Shown: positions 55,015 through 64,000 of the stretch, in pieces | How the letters are laid out: each line of letters begins with the position of its first letter | How positions within the stretch are numbered: the stretch's first letter is position 1 | DNA from: Thermonema lapsum | Lineage (GTDB): Bacteria > Bacteroidota > Bacteroidia > Cytophagales > Thermonemataceae | Assembly (NCBI RefSeq): GCF_011761635.1 | Contig: NZ_JAASRN010000001.1 | Coordinates: 1,137,846-1,201,845, forward strand | Length of the DNA: 64,000 nucleotides | Reading direction: 5' to 3' | The notes under the pieces: model-generated | Seen by the model: only the letters and a program-made list of their open reading frames with translations | What the model was told of the DNA's origin: nothing | Database searches by the model: none | Translations under genes and position numbers: made by a program

Positions 55015-56146
55015 CTTCAACGACCACCGGTCGCTTGGCAAGCTCTATAGCGTCTTGTAGGTGCGCCAGTTTGAGCAACAACAACTCTGTGTGCACACGG
55101 GCGCTTTTGGCATCCCTGAAGTCAAGCAGAAAAGTATGGGTAAGATTCAGAGCGGTCAATATCCACGAAGGCGACAGGCGCTGTGCCTGCTCTTGAAAAC
55201 GTAGCTTGGCGGTTTCGGGCACTTCCAAAAGTGAAAGCGTAGCCTGCTCTCGCCCCATGAGCAAATTACGCAAGTGCTCCTCCAGACCAGCCACAAAAAG
55301 CTGCGCATCAAAGCCCTTGCGTAGTATTTCGTCCAATAGCAACAACGCTTCGGTGGTCTGGCAGGCAGAGAGCATATCCGTTACACGAAAATAATAATCG
55401 TAGTCGAGGATATGCAGATGCTCTAAGGCATTGGCATAAGTCAGTTTCCTGTCGGTAGAGAAAGTAACCAACAGGTCAAACATAGAAAGGGCATCGCGTA
55501 GCCCGCCGTCTGCCTTTTGAGCTATCAGGTGTAAGGCGGTCTCTTCGGCTTCTACGCCTTCTTTTTGTGCAATGTAGCGCAGATGGCGTACAATATCACT
55601 TATCTGGATTCGGTTAAAATCATAAACCTGACAACGCGACAAAATCGTGGGTATGATTTTGTGCTTTTCGGTGGTTGCCAAGATGAAAATAGCATAAGGG
55701 GGCGGCTCTTCAAGGGTTTTCAGGAAGGCATTGAAAGCCGCGTTGGAAAGCATATGCACCTCATCGATGATATAGACCTTATATCGCCCGTTTTGAGGCG
55801 GGTAGCGCACTTGCTCTACCAAATAGCGGATATCCTCTACCGAGTTGTTGGAAGCGGCATCCAACTCATGCACATTGAACGAGGCATTTTTTTGAAAGCT
55901 GACACAAGCGCTGCAGCTGCCGCAGGCTTCTATGTCGGGGGTAAGGTTCTGACAGTTGACAGTCTTTGCCAAGATGCGCGCACAGGTAGTTTTACCTACC
56001 CCTCTGGGACCACAAAAAAGATATGCCTGTGCTATCTGTCCGGTGCGGATAGCATTTTTGAGCGTGGTGGTAATATGCTGCTGTCCCACGACGCTCTCAA
56101 AGGTAACAGGACGATACTTTCGAGCCGAAACGATAAACTGTTCCAT
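55001..56146 (-). CDS. dnaX: DNA polymerase III subunit gamma (DnaX, encoded frame)
   Basis: 381 residues of the clamp-loader ATPase. Walker A is GPRGVGKTT, the zinc module has CQNLTPDIEACGSCSAC, Walker B is IIDEVHML, and ATTEKHKIIPTILSRCQ is sensor 1. These cover AAA+ domains I-III. Read as written, the frame ends VVEEKKK-TGA right after a run of eleven A residues, giving a gamma-length product; the tau part lies in another frame. The start MEQFIVSARKYRP is standard. The clamp loader opens and loads the beta clamp at replication forks. Confidence 0.93.
   Translation of the reverse strand: MEQFIVSARKYRPVTFESVVGQQHITTTLKNAIRTGQIAQAYLFCGPRGVGKTTCARILAKTVNCQNLTPDIEACGSCSACVSFQKNASFNVHELDAASNNSVEDIRYLVEQVRYPPQNGRYKVYIIDEVHMLSNAAFNAFLKTLEEPPPYAIFILATTEKHKIIPTILSRCQVYDFNRIQISDIVRHLRYIAQKEGVEAEETALHLIAQKADGGLRDALSMFDLLVTFSTDRKLTYANALEHLHILDYDYYFRVTDMLSACQTTEALLLLDEILRKGFDAQLFVAGLEEHLRNLLMGREQATLSLLEVPETAKLRFQEQAQRLSPSWILTALNLTHTFLLDFRDAKSARVHTELLLLKLAHLQDAIELAKRPVVVEEKKK
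55004..55014 (-). promoter_or_regulatory. Slippery A11 run in dnaX (probable transcriptional slippage site)
   Basis: Eleven consecutive A residues on the coding strand lie immediately before the gamma stop codon TGA. RNA polymerase slippage to A10 or A13 would join the gamma frame to the tau extension; A12 would instead end after two further codons. A sequencing or assembly error in the run is the alternative explanation. Confidence 0.65.
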
Positions 56147-56155
56147 AGCCGCAAG

Positions 56156-58357
56156 TTAAGAAGTTTTCGGCATAGAATCTGCATGCTGCATATAGGATGG
56201 CACTCGTGGCAAACTAAGCAAAAACTCGGTATATCCGGCTTGGGTGTGTTTCAAATGCACATGCCCGCCCAAGTGCTCCATCGCCAAGCGCACCACATAC
56301 AAGCCCAAGCCGGCACCCCGTGAACGAGTGCCTTTGGTGAAAATATCAAAGACTTTGTCTTTGATTTCCTCTTCTATGCCCATACCGTGGTCAATGACAT
56401 GTATATGTACATACCGCTGCCCGCGAGGCAATATTTTTATATCTACCTGCACCCCTTGATAGCGCTCGCAATAGTCAATCGCATTTTGAATGAGGTTTTC
56501 AATAGCCAGACGCAGCAGCTTCACGTCTGCCCATAGCTCTGCCTCTTTCGATACGCTCAAGTTCCAGCGCAAGCGCTCTTTGTACAAAGACGCATCAAAG
56601 CTCCGAAAGATGTCTTCTATAAGGTGCTGCCAGTCTATTTTTTCGGCAACAGGCTCATGGTTGATGATGTTGTTGATGGTAAGCAGACGCGCCAAGATGT
56701 AATCCATCTCTTGGGCGGTATGCATAATACGAGAAAAGTATTCCAAAGCTTTGGGGTCCTCTATATCATGCAAAGCTATATTTACCAAGCCAAGTACTCG
56801 CGCAATAGGACCTTTTAGGTCATGAGAGGCACGATAGAGAAAACTGTCTAAGTCGTTTTTTGTACGCAGCAAGTGTTTGTAAGACTGCCTCAACTCATGG
56901 GTACGCTCAGCCACCTGTTCTTCCAGATTTTTGTTGGCTTTCATGAGCTCTTGATTCTGCCGTTCAATAACATATTGATAAGCTTCTAACTCTTCGTTCT
57001 TTTCCAATATTTCTTTACGGTGAGCTTCTAACTCCCTGCTTTTATCCTCCAAGATATCCAGCAGTTTTTTCTTCTCCCTATAGCGTATGTAAATCACAAC
57101 GACGGCAGCAATCAATATGAACACAACAAAGCCTCCAAGAAGCAGTATCAATTGCTTTTGACGTTCTTCTATGGTAGCCAGTGCTTCTGCTTTCTGGCGC
57201 AGTTCTGCTTCTTTTTTGCGCCTTTCTTCCTCATAATTGAGCTGCATCTTGAATATCTCGGTGCGTTTGTCATCGGGGTACACTTTGTCCCGGATGGACT
57301 CATATCCACGCAAATAAGCATAAGCTTTTTGGTAATCCCCCAGCTTGGCATAAATATCAGACAGCAAGGCATTTGCCTTCATCATCAGCGATTGCCTCTG
57401 TGCAGCCTCAGCCAGCTGGAGCGCCCCTTTTGCCGCCGTTAAGGCTTTCCCATACTCTTTTTGATGATAATACAAGCGCCCTATGTTCAAATAAAAATCA
57501 GACAATTCGGCTACATTGTTATTGGTTTCTTGCTCCACACGCCACCCTTCTTCAAAACACACTTTTGCACGCTCGTAATCCTGCAGAAGCAGGTAAATCT
57601 CGCCCATATTGCGCAGCACCGTCGATACTCCTTTGCGTGTACCACGTTGCTTTGCCATGTCGAGATATTTCTGGTAGTGTTCCAGTGCTTTGTCGTATTG
57701 TTTCAAACCACGATAGGCATCAGCTAAGTTGTTGTGGCTGATGATAACCCCCACCCAATCATTGGATTCCTTGTCTATTTCTAAGGACTTTTCATGATAC
57801 TGGCGTGCAAGCTCATACTCCCCCACGTCGTTATACACATTCCCCAAGTTCTTGTATACCCTACCCATCCCCCTCTTGTCATCGGCTTTTTCAAATATGT
57901 TCTGTGCTTCGAGAAAAGACTCAACAGCTCGGGCATACTCCCCCAGCTCATACTGCATATTGCCTACATACATACGCATATGGGCTGCCTGCAAGCTGTC
58001 GCCTGCCCGCCAATAGTTACTCTCTGCTTTTTGGTAGTATTCTTTGGCTTTTTTAAACTCTCCTTTGCGGTGGTGCATAATGGCTTCGATGAAGGCATCG
58101 ATTGCCTGAATATGATGGTTATTCGGATAGCGACGGGCTAGTTCATGCAGCTGCCGACGATAGAGTCGCATCTGTACGGAATCGTTGGCTACGAAACGAA
58201 CCGTGAGTTTTTTCAATATTTCTGCCTCCTTCAAGGGGTCGTTCCGGCGCCGGCACTCCTCCAATGCTTGCTTAAGGCTGTCCACATCGTATTGTGCCTG
58301 CAACAGCCCAGCACCTAACGCAAGCAAAACAACAAAAATAAAAAGCCGGTACTTCAT
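56156..58357 (-). CDS. TPR-containing membrane sensor histidine kinase
   Basis: A 733-residue protein with signal peptide ending LLQAQ. About ten tetratricopeptide repeats (roughly 60-370; for example VYKNLGNVYNDVGEYELARQ and HNNLADAYRGLKQYDKAL) form the periplasmic sensor. One membrane segment (LILLLGGFVVFILIAAVVVIYI) and a coiled coil lead to the kinase: phosphoacceptor YRASHDLKGPIARVLGL, N box NLIQNAIDY, G boxes DHGMGIE and GAGLGLYVVRLA. No regulator is adjacent. The gene ends ten bases before the dnaX start. Confidence 0.92.
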   Translation of the reverse strand: MKYRLFIFVVLLALGAGLLQAQYDVDSLKQALEECRRRNDPLKEAEILKKLTVRFVANDSVQMRLYRRQLHELARRYPNNHHIQAIDAFIEAIMHHRKGEFKKAKEYYQKAESNYWRAGDSLQAAHMRMYVGNMQYELGEYARAVESFLEAQNIFEKADDKRGMGRVYKNLGNVYNDVGEYELARQYHEKSLEIDKESNDWVGVIISHNNLADAYRGLKQYDKALEHYQKYLDMAKQRGTRKGVSTVLRNMGEIYLLLQDYERAKVCFEEGWRVEQETNNNVAELSDFYLNIGRLYYHQKEYGKALTAAKGALQLAEAAQRQSLMMKANALLSDIYAKLGDYQKAYAYLRGYESIRDKVYPDDKRTEIFKMQLNYEEERRKKEAELRQKAEALATIEERQKQLILLLGGFVVFILIAAVVVIYIRYREKKKLLDILEDKSRELEAHRKEILEKNEELEAYQYVIERQNQELMKANKNLEEQVAERTHELRQSYKHLLRTKNDLDSFLYRASHDLKGPIARVLGLVNIALHDIEDPKALEYFSRIMHTAQEMDYILARLLTINNIINHEPVAEKIDWQHLIEDIFRSFDASLYKERLRWNLSVSKEAELWADVKLLRLAIENLIQNAIDYCERYQGVQVDIKILPRGQRYVHIHVIDHGMGIEEEIKDKVFDIFTKGTRSRGAGLGLYVVRLAMEHLGGHVHLKHTQAGYTEFLLSLPRVPSYMQHADSMPKTS

Positions 58358-58427
58358 GAATATGCTTACATGCAAAATGTTCTGATAATGAAGATACTAT
58401 ATTCTTGGCGCAAATACAACTCTTAGC

Positions 58428-59405
58428 TCACTGCCAGAGCAACATATTACAGCCTCTTTGCTCGGCAAAGTCCATGCGTCCACTAATGCGGAAGCGCCCA
58501 TCGGGCAAAAGACTGCCCATGTCTTGAGTAGCAATGAAGGCACAACTATCTATGTTAGCCAAATCTATGATACTGACTGCGCCAGCTCTTTGATGAGGAT
58601 TGAGTGTTAAAGGGTCGTTGGGCTCACGCAGCAAAACCCGCATCCATGGCGGTGCTTCGAAGATGCCCTCTCCTTTTGAATAAGCTTGTGAAAGCAGCTC
58701 AGTCATGCCATATTCCGAGTGCACCTGCTGCAAGTTCATCTTTTGACACAGTAGCGCATGCAGCTCTTCACGCAACAGTTCCTGCCGACGCCCTTTCATC
58801 CCCCCTGTTTCCATCACGATGACGCCCGACAAGTCCGGGGCGTAGCCTTCTGCCAGCTCCAGAAGGGCAAAAGACACGCCTATAAGCAAAATTTGACGCC
58901 CATCGGCTTGCTTTTTAAGACATTGTACGACTTTCAAAAGCTCCTCGTAATTATAGAGGTAAAAGCCTGATGCCTTCGACCCACTCTGCTCTATAAAATG
59001 ACGCACCATCCATACCAAAGAAGAGGTTTGGCGTTCGAGATAAGAAGGCAAAAGTGCCAGTATATGAAAATTCGACAAGGCACCATATTGGCTTTCGAAA
59101 ATGCTACGGCTTACGGTAGCATACCATGCGGGGTCTGCCACATAGTGGCGGCTGCGCGGCTGCCCGGTAGTGCCGCTGCTTTCAAACACCAAGACAGAAG
59201 GCAAGCCCTCACAAAACACACGCTGCTCTTTGAATAACTCAATCGGCAGGAACGGAATTTGCTCTATTTTATTTATCTTAGAAGCATCAACCCCCAATGC
59301 CTGAACGAATGCACGGTAAACAGCATTGTGCTTATATTGATAACGAAAGACCTCTAAGGCAAGCGGCTCGAAGCTGTCTTCACAGAGAGTTAATACACGG
59401 TGCAT
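58428..59405 (-). CDS. LuxE-like acyl-protein synthetase
   Basis: A 325-residue protein of the LuxE/acyl-adenylating fold. FESSGTTGQPRSRHYV is the nucleotide-binding motif, FLPIELFKEQRV and YLERQTSSLVWMVRHFIEQSG are family blocks, and VMETGGMKGRRQEL plus HSEYGMTELLSQAY match the adenylate-forming core. In luminous bacteria LuxE activates fatty acids; in Bacteroidota these genes occur without lux genes and the acyl acceptor is unknown. The ATG at 59405 leaves room for the divergent lipoprotein gene and fits relatives better than the longest frame (59450). Confidence 0.75.
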   Translation of the reverse strand: MHRVLTLCEDSFEPLALEVFRYQYKHNAVYRAFVQALGVDASKINKIEQIPFLPIELFKEQRVFCEGLPSVLVFESSGTTGQPRSRHYVADPAWYATVSRSIFESQYGALSNFHILALLPSYLERQTSSLVWMVRHFIEQSGSKASGFYLYNYEELLKVVQCLKKQADGRQILLIGVSFALLELAEGYAPDLSGVIVMETGGMKGRRQELLREELHALLCQKMNLQQVHSEYGMTELLSQAYSKGEGIFEAPPWMRVLLREPNDPLTLNPHQRAGAVSIIDLANIDSCAFIATQDMGSLLPDGRFRISGRMDFAEQRGCNMLLWQ

Positions 59406-59459
59406 GAGTTGCCGGCGTTCGGGGCTGTCAAGCATAAGTGCAAAAGGCATTTAAAGACA

Positions 59460-60032
59460 ATGAATATGCAAAAATATAACATTCTGCTTGTTTGTGTGAT
59501 AGCACTGCTACTGAATGCGTGCTATGAGAAGCCCAGCTTTCCCTTGGCGCCACAAATCACATTCAAAGAAATCAGCGCCATTCCACAACGCGACGCTACT
59601 ACCGGCTTTTACTTGGGCGACTCGGTCATCATAGCTATTGATTTTACCGACGGCGACGGCGACATCGGCTTATCGCAAGCCGACACTCTTCCTCCCTACC
59701 AGCTATATATCGATAAAAACTCTAACCAAATCAACCGTTTCTACTTCAATTATTTTTGTGATGTAGAGCGGCGTGTGGCGGGCAGGTATCAACCTTTTGC
59801 CCTCCCCAATGGTACTACACTCAACGGGCGTATCAGACCCATTACTGACTCGCCCAACCCGGTAGAAGGCACCATCATCTACAGGACTTTCATTCCTGCT
59901 TTTTCGAACGACCTACAATACACCCTCAACCCTTACGACACCCTGCGCTTTCGTATTTCCATTGCCGACCGTGCACTTAATGAAAGTAATGTTATCTTTA
60001 CCGATTCCATTGTAGTATATCAAACCCCTTAG
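59460..60032 (+). CDS. Lipoprotein of unknown function
   Basis: A 190-residue lipoprotein: hydrophobic signal followed by LLLNAC. The mature part contains IAIDFTDGDGDIGLSQADT, an aspartate/glycine-rich loop that could bind calcium, and then a beta-rich region (RFRISIADRALNESNVIFTDSIVV). Similar short lipoproteins are common in Bacteroidota, but I know no function. It lies 23 bp upstream of rsgA and may share its transcript. Confidence 0.65.
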   Translation: MNMQKYNILLVCVIALLLNACYEKPSFPLAPQITFKEISAIPQRDATTGFYLGDSVIIAIDFTDGDGDIGLSQADTLPPYQLYIDKNSNQINRFYFNYFCDVERRVAGRYQPFALPNGTTLNGRIRPITDSPNPVEGTIIYRTFIPAFSNDLQYTLNPYDTLRFRISIADRALNESNVIFTDSIVVYQTP

Positions 60033-60055
60033 CAAAACATAAAAACAACAAGTGC

Positions 60056-60979
60056 ATGGAAGGAATCGTTTTGCGTTCTACCGGTTCGTGGTACGACGTA
60101 CGCACCCCACAAGGTGATTCTTACAAGTGCCGCCTGCGCGGCAAACTACGGCTTAAAGGATTCAAAACAACCAATCCTGTGGCAGTGGGCGACCGCGTGC
60201 ACTTCGAAATTGAAGACGAAGCGAGCAAAAGCGGCTTGATAGTGGACATAGAAGCCCGTCGCAATTACATCATACGCCAATCGGTGCACCGCACCGCCCA
60301 TGCCCACCTCATTGCCTGCAACATAGACCAAGCCATTTTGATTGCCACTTTGGCAATGCCCCGCACCTCCTTTGGTTTTATCGACCGCTTCTTGGTCAGT
60401 TGCGAGGCTTATGATGTGCCAGCAGTCATCGTTTTTAATAAAACGGATATCCTCACCGACGAGGGCTTGGCATACCAAGCCGAGATTATGGATATGTACA
60501 CTTCTATAGGCTATCGTTGCTTGGACACGTCTGTAACTAAACATTATCATATCGACGAATTTCGCGCCTTGCTCGATGGTAAAATATCGCTGCTGTCGGG
60601 GCATTCGGGCGTGGGTAAGTCGTCGCTTATCAATGCCATCAAGCCGGAATTGAACCTAAAAACCTCCGAAATATCGCATTATTCCCAAAAAGGCAAGCAC
60701 ACCACCACTTTTGCCGAAATGTTTGAGCTGTGGGAAAATACTTTTATCATAGACACGCCGGGCATCAAAGAAATGGGATTGGTCGATATATCGCCACAAG
60801 AGTTGTCTCATTATTTTCCTGAAATGCGGCAGTACTTGGGCGAATGCAAGTTTCACAATTGCATGCATGTGCACGAACCGGGCTGTGCCGTACGGGAAGC
60901 TTTTGAGCGTGGCGAAATTGCCGATACTCGCTATCACAGCTACCTGAGCATGCTCGAAAACCACGACAACCGCCGCTAA
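60056..60979 (+). CDS. rsgA: Ribosome small-subunit GTPase RsgA
   Basis: A 307-residue circularly permuted GTPase that checks 30S maturation. An N-terminal OB fold (about 1-65) precedes the G domain, in the order G4 FNKTD, G1 GHSGVGKSSLINAI, G3 DTPGIKEMG. The C-terminal zinc finger is ECKFHNCMHVHEPGC. All family features are intact. Confidence 0.95.
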   Translation: MEGIVLRSTGSWYDVRTPQGDSYKCRLRGKLRLKGFKTTNPVAVGDRVHFEIEDEASKSGLIVDIEARRNYIIRQSVHRTAHAHLIACNIDQAILIATLAMPRTSFGFIDRFLVSCEAYDVPAVIVFNKTDILTDEGLAYQAEIMDMYTSIGYRCLDTSVTKHYHIDEFRALLDGKISLLSGHSGVGKSSLINAIKPELNLKTSEISHYSQKGKHTTTFAEMFELWENTFIIDTPGIKEMGLVDISPQELSHYFPEMRQYLGECKFHNCMHVHEPGCAVREAFERGEIADTRYHSYLSMLENHDNRR

Positions 60980-61071
60980 ACATTTTTGTGCTCGTAGAAG
61001 CATTTTTATAAGCCAACAATTTGCCCTTTCATCCGTTTTTTTCATATATTTTAAAACAAAAAGCAATCATT

Positions 61072-61953
61072 ATGCTTGACCTTTACGAGCACACTGCCCT
61101 GGAATGCAGCAAGCTGATTACACGACGCTACAGCACCTCTTTCAGCTTAGGCATTCGCACTTTGCACAAACGCTTTCACGCACCCATTTACGCCATCTAT
61201 GGCTTTGTGCGCTATGCCGACGAAATCGTGGATACCTTTCACGAGCATGACAAGAAACAGTTGCTTGAACGTTTCCGGGCAGACACCTACCGTGCCATAG
61301 AAGAAGGCATCAGCTTGAACCCCGTGCTGCATTCCTTTCAATGGGTTGTGCGCCGATATGGCATTGAGCGCCCCCTCATTGACGCTTTCCTACACAGCAT
61401 GGAAATGGATTTGTGGCTCAAGCGCTGCGACCGTCAAAGCTATGAGACCTATATTTACGGCTCTGCCGAAGTAGTAGGCTTGATGTGTTTGCGTGTGTTT
61501 TGCGAGGGCGACCAAGTGCTCTACGACTTGCTGAAAGAGCCGGCTCGCCGCTTGGGGGCTGCCTTTCAAAAAATCAATTTTTTGCGCGACCTGCGCAGCG
61601 ATTACGTGGAACGAGGACGCACCTACTTCCCCAATATTGACTTTGAGCATTTCAGCGAGGATGAAAAAAAACAGATAGAAGCCGAAATAGCTGCTGACTT
61701 TCAAGCCGGATATGAAGGCATCTGCCATTTGCCCGAAGGGACACGTTTGGGGGTTTATCTGGCTTATGTTTATTATACTAAGCTATTCGATAAAATACGC
61801 AAACTGCCGGCAAGCACCATCATGCAAGAGCGGGTGCGGGTACCCAACTTACACAAGTTTTTACTGTTGGCAGGCTCTTATCTGAAAAACTTATTTGTTG
61901 GCTTCCCCCAAAAAAATAGCTTTCTGCAAGAGGCACAATCTGTACAGGGATAA
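61072..61953 (+). CDS. crtB: Phytoene/squalene synthase family protein
   Basis: A 293-residue prenyl-condensing enzyme. The first aspartate-rich motif is YADEIVDTFHEHD, the second DLRSDYVERGRTYFP, preceded by AFQKINFLRD; both bind diphosphate through Mg2+. It most likely joins two geranylgeranyl diphosphates into phytoene for carotenoids, as the sequence is closer to CrtB than to squalene synthases. No desaturase (crtI) is next to it. The start at 61072 is the first family-like methionine. Confidence 0.85.
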   Translation: MLDLYEHTALECSKLITRRYSTSFSLGIRTLHKRFHAPIYAIYGFVRYADEIVDTFHEHDKKQLLERFRADTYRAIEEGISLNPVLHSFQWVVRRYGIERPLIDAFLHSMEMDLWLKRCDRQSYETYIYGSAEVVGLMCLRVFCEGDQVLYDLLKEPARRLGAAFQKINFLRDLRSDYVERGRTYFPNIDFEHFSEDEKKQIEAEIAADFQAGYEGICHLPEGTRLGVYLAYVYYTKLFDKIRKLPASTIMQERVRVPNLHKFLLLAGSYLKNLFVGFPQKNSFLQEAQSVQG

Positions 61954-61955
61954 TC

Positions 61956-61992
61956 CAAAAAAACGGACGGCAGCAGCATGGCAAACCGTCCG
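61956..61992 (-). terminator. Terminator after the malic enzyme gene
   Basis: CGGACGG (61964-61970) pairs with CCGTCCG (61986-61992); on the minus strand seven T residues follow. It also separates the convergent crtB gene. Confidence 0.85.
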
Positions 61993-62006
61993 GTGAGGGT
62001 GTCTTG

Positions 62007-64000
62007 TCAATCAGGCATCTGCTTTTTTTCTACTCTATCGCGGCGCTGTGCGTCCACCACTGCAATCGCCACCATGTTGATGATTTCACGGATAGAACTA
62101 CCCAGCTGCAAGATGTGCACTGGCTTGTTCATGCCCAGCAAAATAGGTCCAATGGCTTCCAAGCCGCCGGCTTCCTGCAGCAGCTTATAGGCAATGTTAC
62201 CAGATTCGAGGTTGGGGAAAATCAAGGTGTTGGCACCTTCTTTTGCCAGCTCGCTGAAAGGATAGTTTTCGCGTAAGAGTTGCACATCCAGCGCCACGTT
62301 GGCTTGAATGTCGCCATCTACGATGATGTCGGGATAGCGCTCTTTTGCCAAAGCCACTGCTTTTTGCACTTTTTCGGGCACTGCTCCTTCGGCAGAGCCA
62401 AAGTTCGAGTAAGACAAAACCGCCATACGCGGCTCAAAACCAAAGAACTGCACCCCGCGCTGCGTCAACTTGATGATATCGACAAGCTCTTCTGCTGTCG
62501 GGTTTTCGTTTACGGTGGTATCGGCAAAGAACAAGGTGCGGTGTTTGGAATGCAAGATATACATGCCGGCTACTCGCTTCATAGGTGCCCGTGCCCCGAC
62601 TATCTGCAAAGCCGGACGAATAACCCGCGGGTAGTTCTTGGTCAAACCCGAAATGAAAGCATCGGCTTCGCCGACTTCCAGCATCGCCACGCCAAAGTAG
62701 TTGCGGTCAAACATCAGTTTACGCGCATCGTAGAGGGTTACCCCACGTCTTTGCCGTTTTTGGTAAAGGATTTGGGCAAAACGCTCACGACGCTCTTCCT
62801 CTTCGGCGGGGTCTATGATTACACAAGCCGAGAGGTCTAAATGCAGTTCTCCGGCTATCTGTTCTATTTTTTGACGGTTGCCCAGCAGAATGGGTTTGGC
62901 TATATTTTCATCAGAAATCACCTGCGCCACCTTCAGTATTTTGGGGTTGTCGGCTTCGGCAAAAACCACCCGTTTGGGGTTATTCTTGGCTTTCTGGATG
63001 ATGGTTGACATAAGCTTTTGGTCTATGCCGATGCGCTCCTGCAGCTCTACCTCATAAGCAGCCCAGTCGGTTATATGGCGGCGAGCCACTCCCGACTCCA
63101 TAGCGGCTTTTGCCACTGCAGGCGATATGGTCGTTATCAAACGGTAATCCAGCGGCTTGGGTATCAGGTAGTTTTTTCCGAAGGAAAGGGTTTCATTGCC
63201 ATAAGCACGACTTACGGCATCGGGCACCGGCTGCTTGGCAAGTTCGGCAATGGCACGCACAGCAGCCAATTTCATGGCTTCGTTTATTTCGGTGGCGCGC
63301 ACGTCTAATGCCCCCCGGAAGATGTAGGGAAATCCTAAGGCGTTGTTCACTTGGTTGGGATGGTCGGAACGCCCTGTTGCCATAATCACGTCAGGGCGGG
63401 TCTTCATAGCTAAATCGTAGGCTATTTCGGGGTCGGGGTTTGCCAAAGCAAACACGATGGGATTGTCTGCCATACTCAGGAGCATCTCAGGGCTAACTAC
63501 ATTGCCGCGAGACAAGCCCACGAACACGTCGGCGCCTTTCATCGCCTCTTCGAGGGTGTGTAGGTCTAAACTGGTAGCAAACTCAGCCTTCATAGGGTCT
63601 AAGTGGTCGCGGTCTTTGCGTATGACCCCCTTGCTATCGAGCATCACTATATTTTCGTGCCGAGCCCCCAAGCTCACATATATCTTGGCACAGGCAATAG
63701 CCGAAGCACCGGCACCGTTGATTACGATGCGCACTTGTTCGATAGACTTACCCACCAACTCCAAAGCATTGAGCAAAGCGGCAGCCGAGATGATGGCAGT
63801 GCCGTGCTGGTCGTCATGCATGACCGGTATGTTCATTTGCTCACGCAGTGCCTTTTCTATTTCGAAGCACTCGGGCGCTTTGATGTCTTCCAGATTGATG
63901 CCTCCAAAAGTAGGCTCCAATGCTTTGACTATCTTTACAAACTCGGTGGGGTCTTTACAATCTATTTCTATGTCGAAGACGTCGATACCAGCAAATTTTT
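62007..64000 (-). CDS. maeB: NADP-dependent malic enzyme with phosphotransacetylase-like domain (5' end beyond window)
   Basis: The frame is open to the window edge, so the N-terminus is missing; at least 663 residues are visible. The malic enzyme part shows [43 protein letters not shown] (catalytic and metal-binding residues), [13 protein letters not shown] (NADP site) and [10 protein letters not shown]. From about residue 320 of the visible part a phosphate acetyl/butyryltransferase domain follows ([50 protein letters not shown]). It decarboxylates malate to pyruvate; in MaeB proteins the second domain is regulatory, binding acetyl-CoA. Confidence 0.93.
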   Translation of the reverse strand, partial: KFAGIDVFDIEIDCKDPTEFVKIVKALEPTFGGINLEDIKAPECFEIEKALREQMNIPVMHDDQHGTAIISAAALLNALELVGKSIEQVRIVINGAGASAIACAKIYVSLGARHENIVMLDSKGVIRKDRDHLDPMKAEFATSLDLHTLEEAMKGADVFVGLSRGNVVSPEMLLSMADNPIVFALANPDPEIAYDLAMKTRPDVIMATGRSDHPNQVNNALGFPYIFRGALDVRATEINEAMKLAAVRAIAELAKQPVPDAVSRAYGNETLSFGKNYLIPKPLDYRLITTISPAVAKAAMESGVARRHITDWAAYEVELQERIGIDQKLMSTIIQKAKNNPKRVVFAEADNPKILKVAQVISDENIAKPILLGNRQKIEQIAGELHLDLSACVIIDPAEEEERRERFAQILYQKRQRRGVTLYDARKLMFDRNYFGVAMLEVGEADAFISGLTKNYPRVIRPALQIVGARAPMKRVAGMYILHSKHRTLFFADTTVNENPTAEELVDIIKLTQRGVQFFGFEPRMAVLSYSNFGSAEGAVPEKVQKAVALAKERYPDIIVDGDIQANVALDVQLLRENYPFSELAKEGANTLIFPNLESGNIAYKLLQEAGGLEAIGPILLGMNKPVHILQLGSSIREIINMVAIAVVDAQRRDRVEKKQMPD

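Noticed and set aside
54490-55041. Independent gene for the tau-frame ORF
   Set aside because: It has no credible start codon, overlaps the dnaX end and continues it naturally through the A11 run; treated as part of dnaX.

Overview
The window comes from a chromosome of a Bacteroidota bacterium, most likely of the class Cytophagia; the genus cannot be named from sequence alone. The evidence is the promoter style (TTTG, a gap of about 20 bases, then TAnnTTTG, with almost no Shine-Dalgarno sites), family content (7TM-DISM/SpoIIE phosphatase, PAS and TPR histidine kinases, paired TldD/TldE with a Tat-like leader, glutaminyl-cyclase-like M28 lipoprotein, TonB, malic enzyme fused to phosphotransacetylase, phytoene synthase) and the conserved gene run rplM-rpsI-rpsB-tsf. 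Most of it is ordinary vertically inherited chromosome with short intergenic gaps and many clear hairpin terminators.

Layout. 1-4.3 kb: end of a 2'-5' RNA ligase-like gene, a palindromic MITE-like repeat, and a two-gene beta-oxidation operon on the minus strand. 4.5-7.3 kb: ribosomal proteins L13, S9, S2 and EF-Ts. 7.4-12.6 kb: leuS, a polysaccharide deacetylase and cysS. 12.6-19.2 kb: exported hydrolases (M28, amidohydrolase) and the TldE/TldD pair. 19.3-29.3 kb: ndk, a histidine-rich membrane protein, RelA/SpoT, tRNA-Leu, trigger factor (TTG start), an MsbA-like ABC exporter, an MBOAT acyltransferase and tRNA-Ser.

29.3-34.0 kb is an A+T-rich restriction-modification island. It holds a beta-class DNA methyltransferase with a SNase-like C-terminal domain, an overlapping MjaI-family endonuclease gene (the prototype cuts CTAG), and a separate gamma-class N6-adenine methyltransferase. 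Each methyltransferase is preceded by a nearly identical 340-bp block carrying a good promoter and a frameshifted XRE-type regulator. The regulator was therefore broken before the block was duplicated. Immediately to the right, 34.17-34.36 kb is a complete miniature transcription unit: promoter, unusually strong Shine-Dalgarno, a 21-codon peptide built of four PFGx repeats, and a terminator.

34.4-45.5 kb: secreted and lipoprotein hydrolases, a SiaC-family (DUF1987) protein, a MATE transporter, a 7TM-SpoIIE phosphatase and a STAS-like protein (a possible partner-switching set), an M28 peptidase, hpt and an unknown membrane protein. 45.7-53.1 kb: dtd, a PAS kinase, TonB, a VanZ-like protein, gcvH, a CPBP protease, a tRNA-dihydrouridine synthase and an EamA transporter. 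53.2-64 kb: a KdnA-like aminotransferase, dnaX interrupted by a run of eleven A residues (likely transcriptional slippage making gamma and tau), a TPR kinase, a LuxE-like protein, rsgA, phytoene synthase and the malic enzyme, which runs off the right edge.
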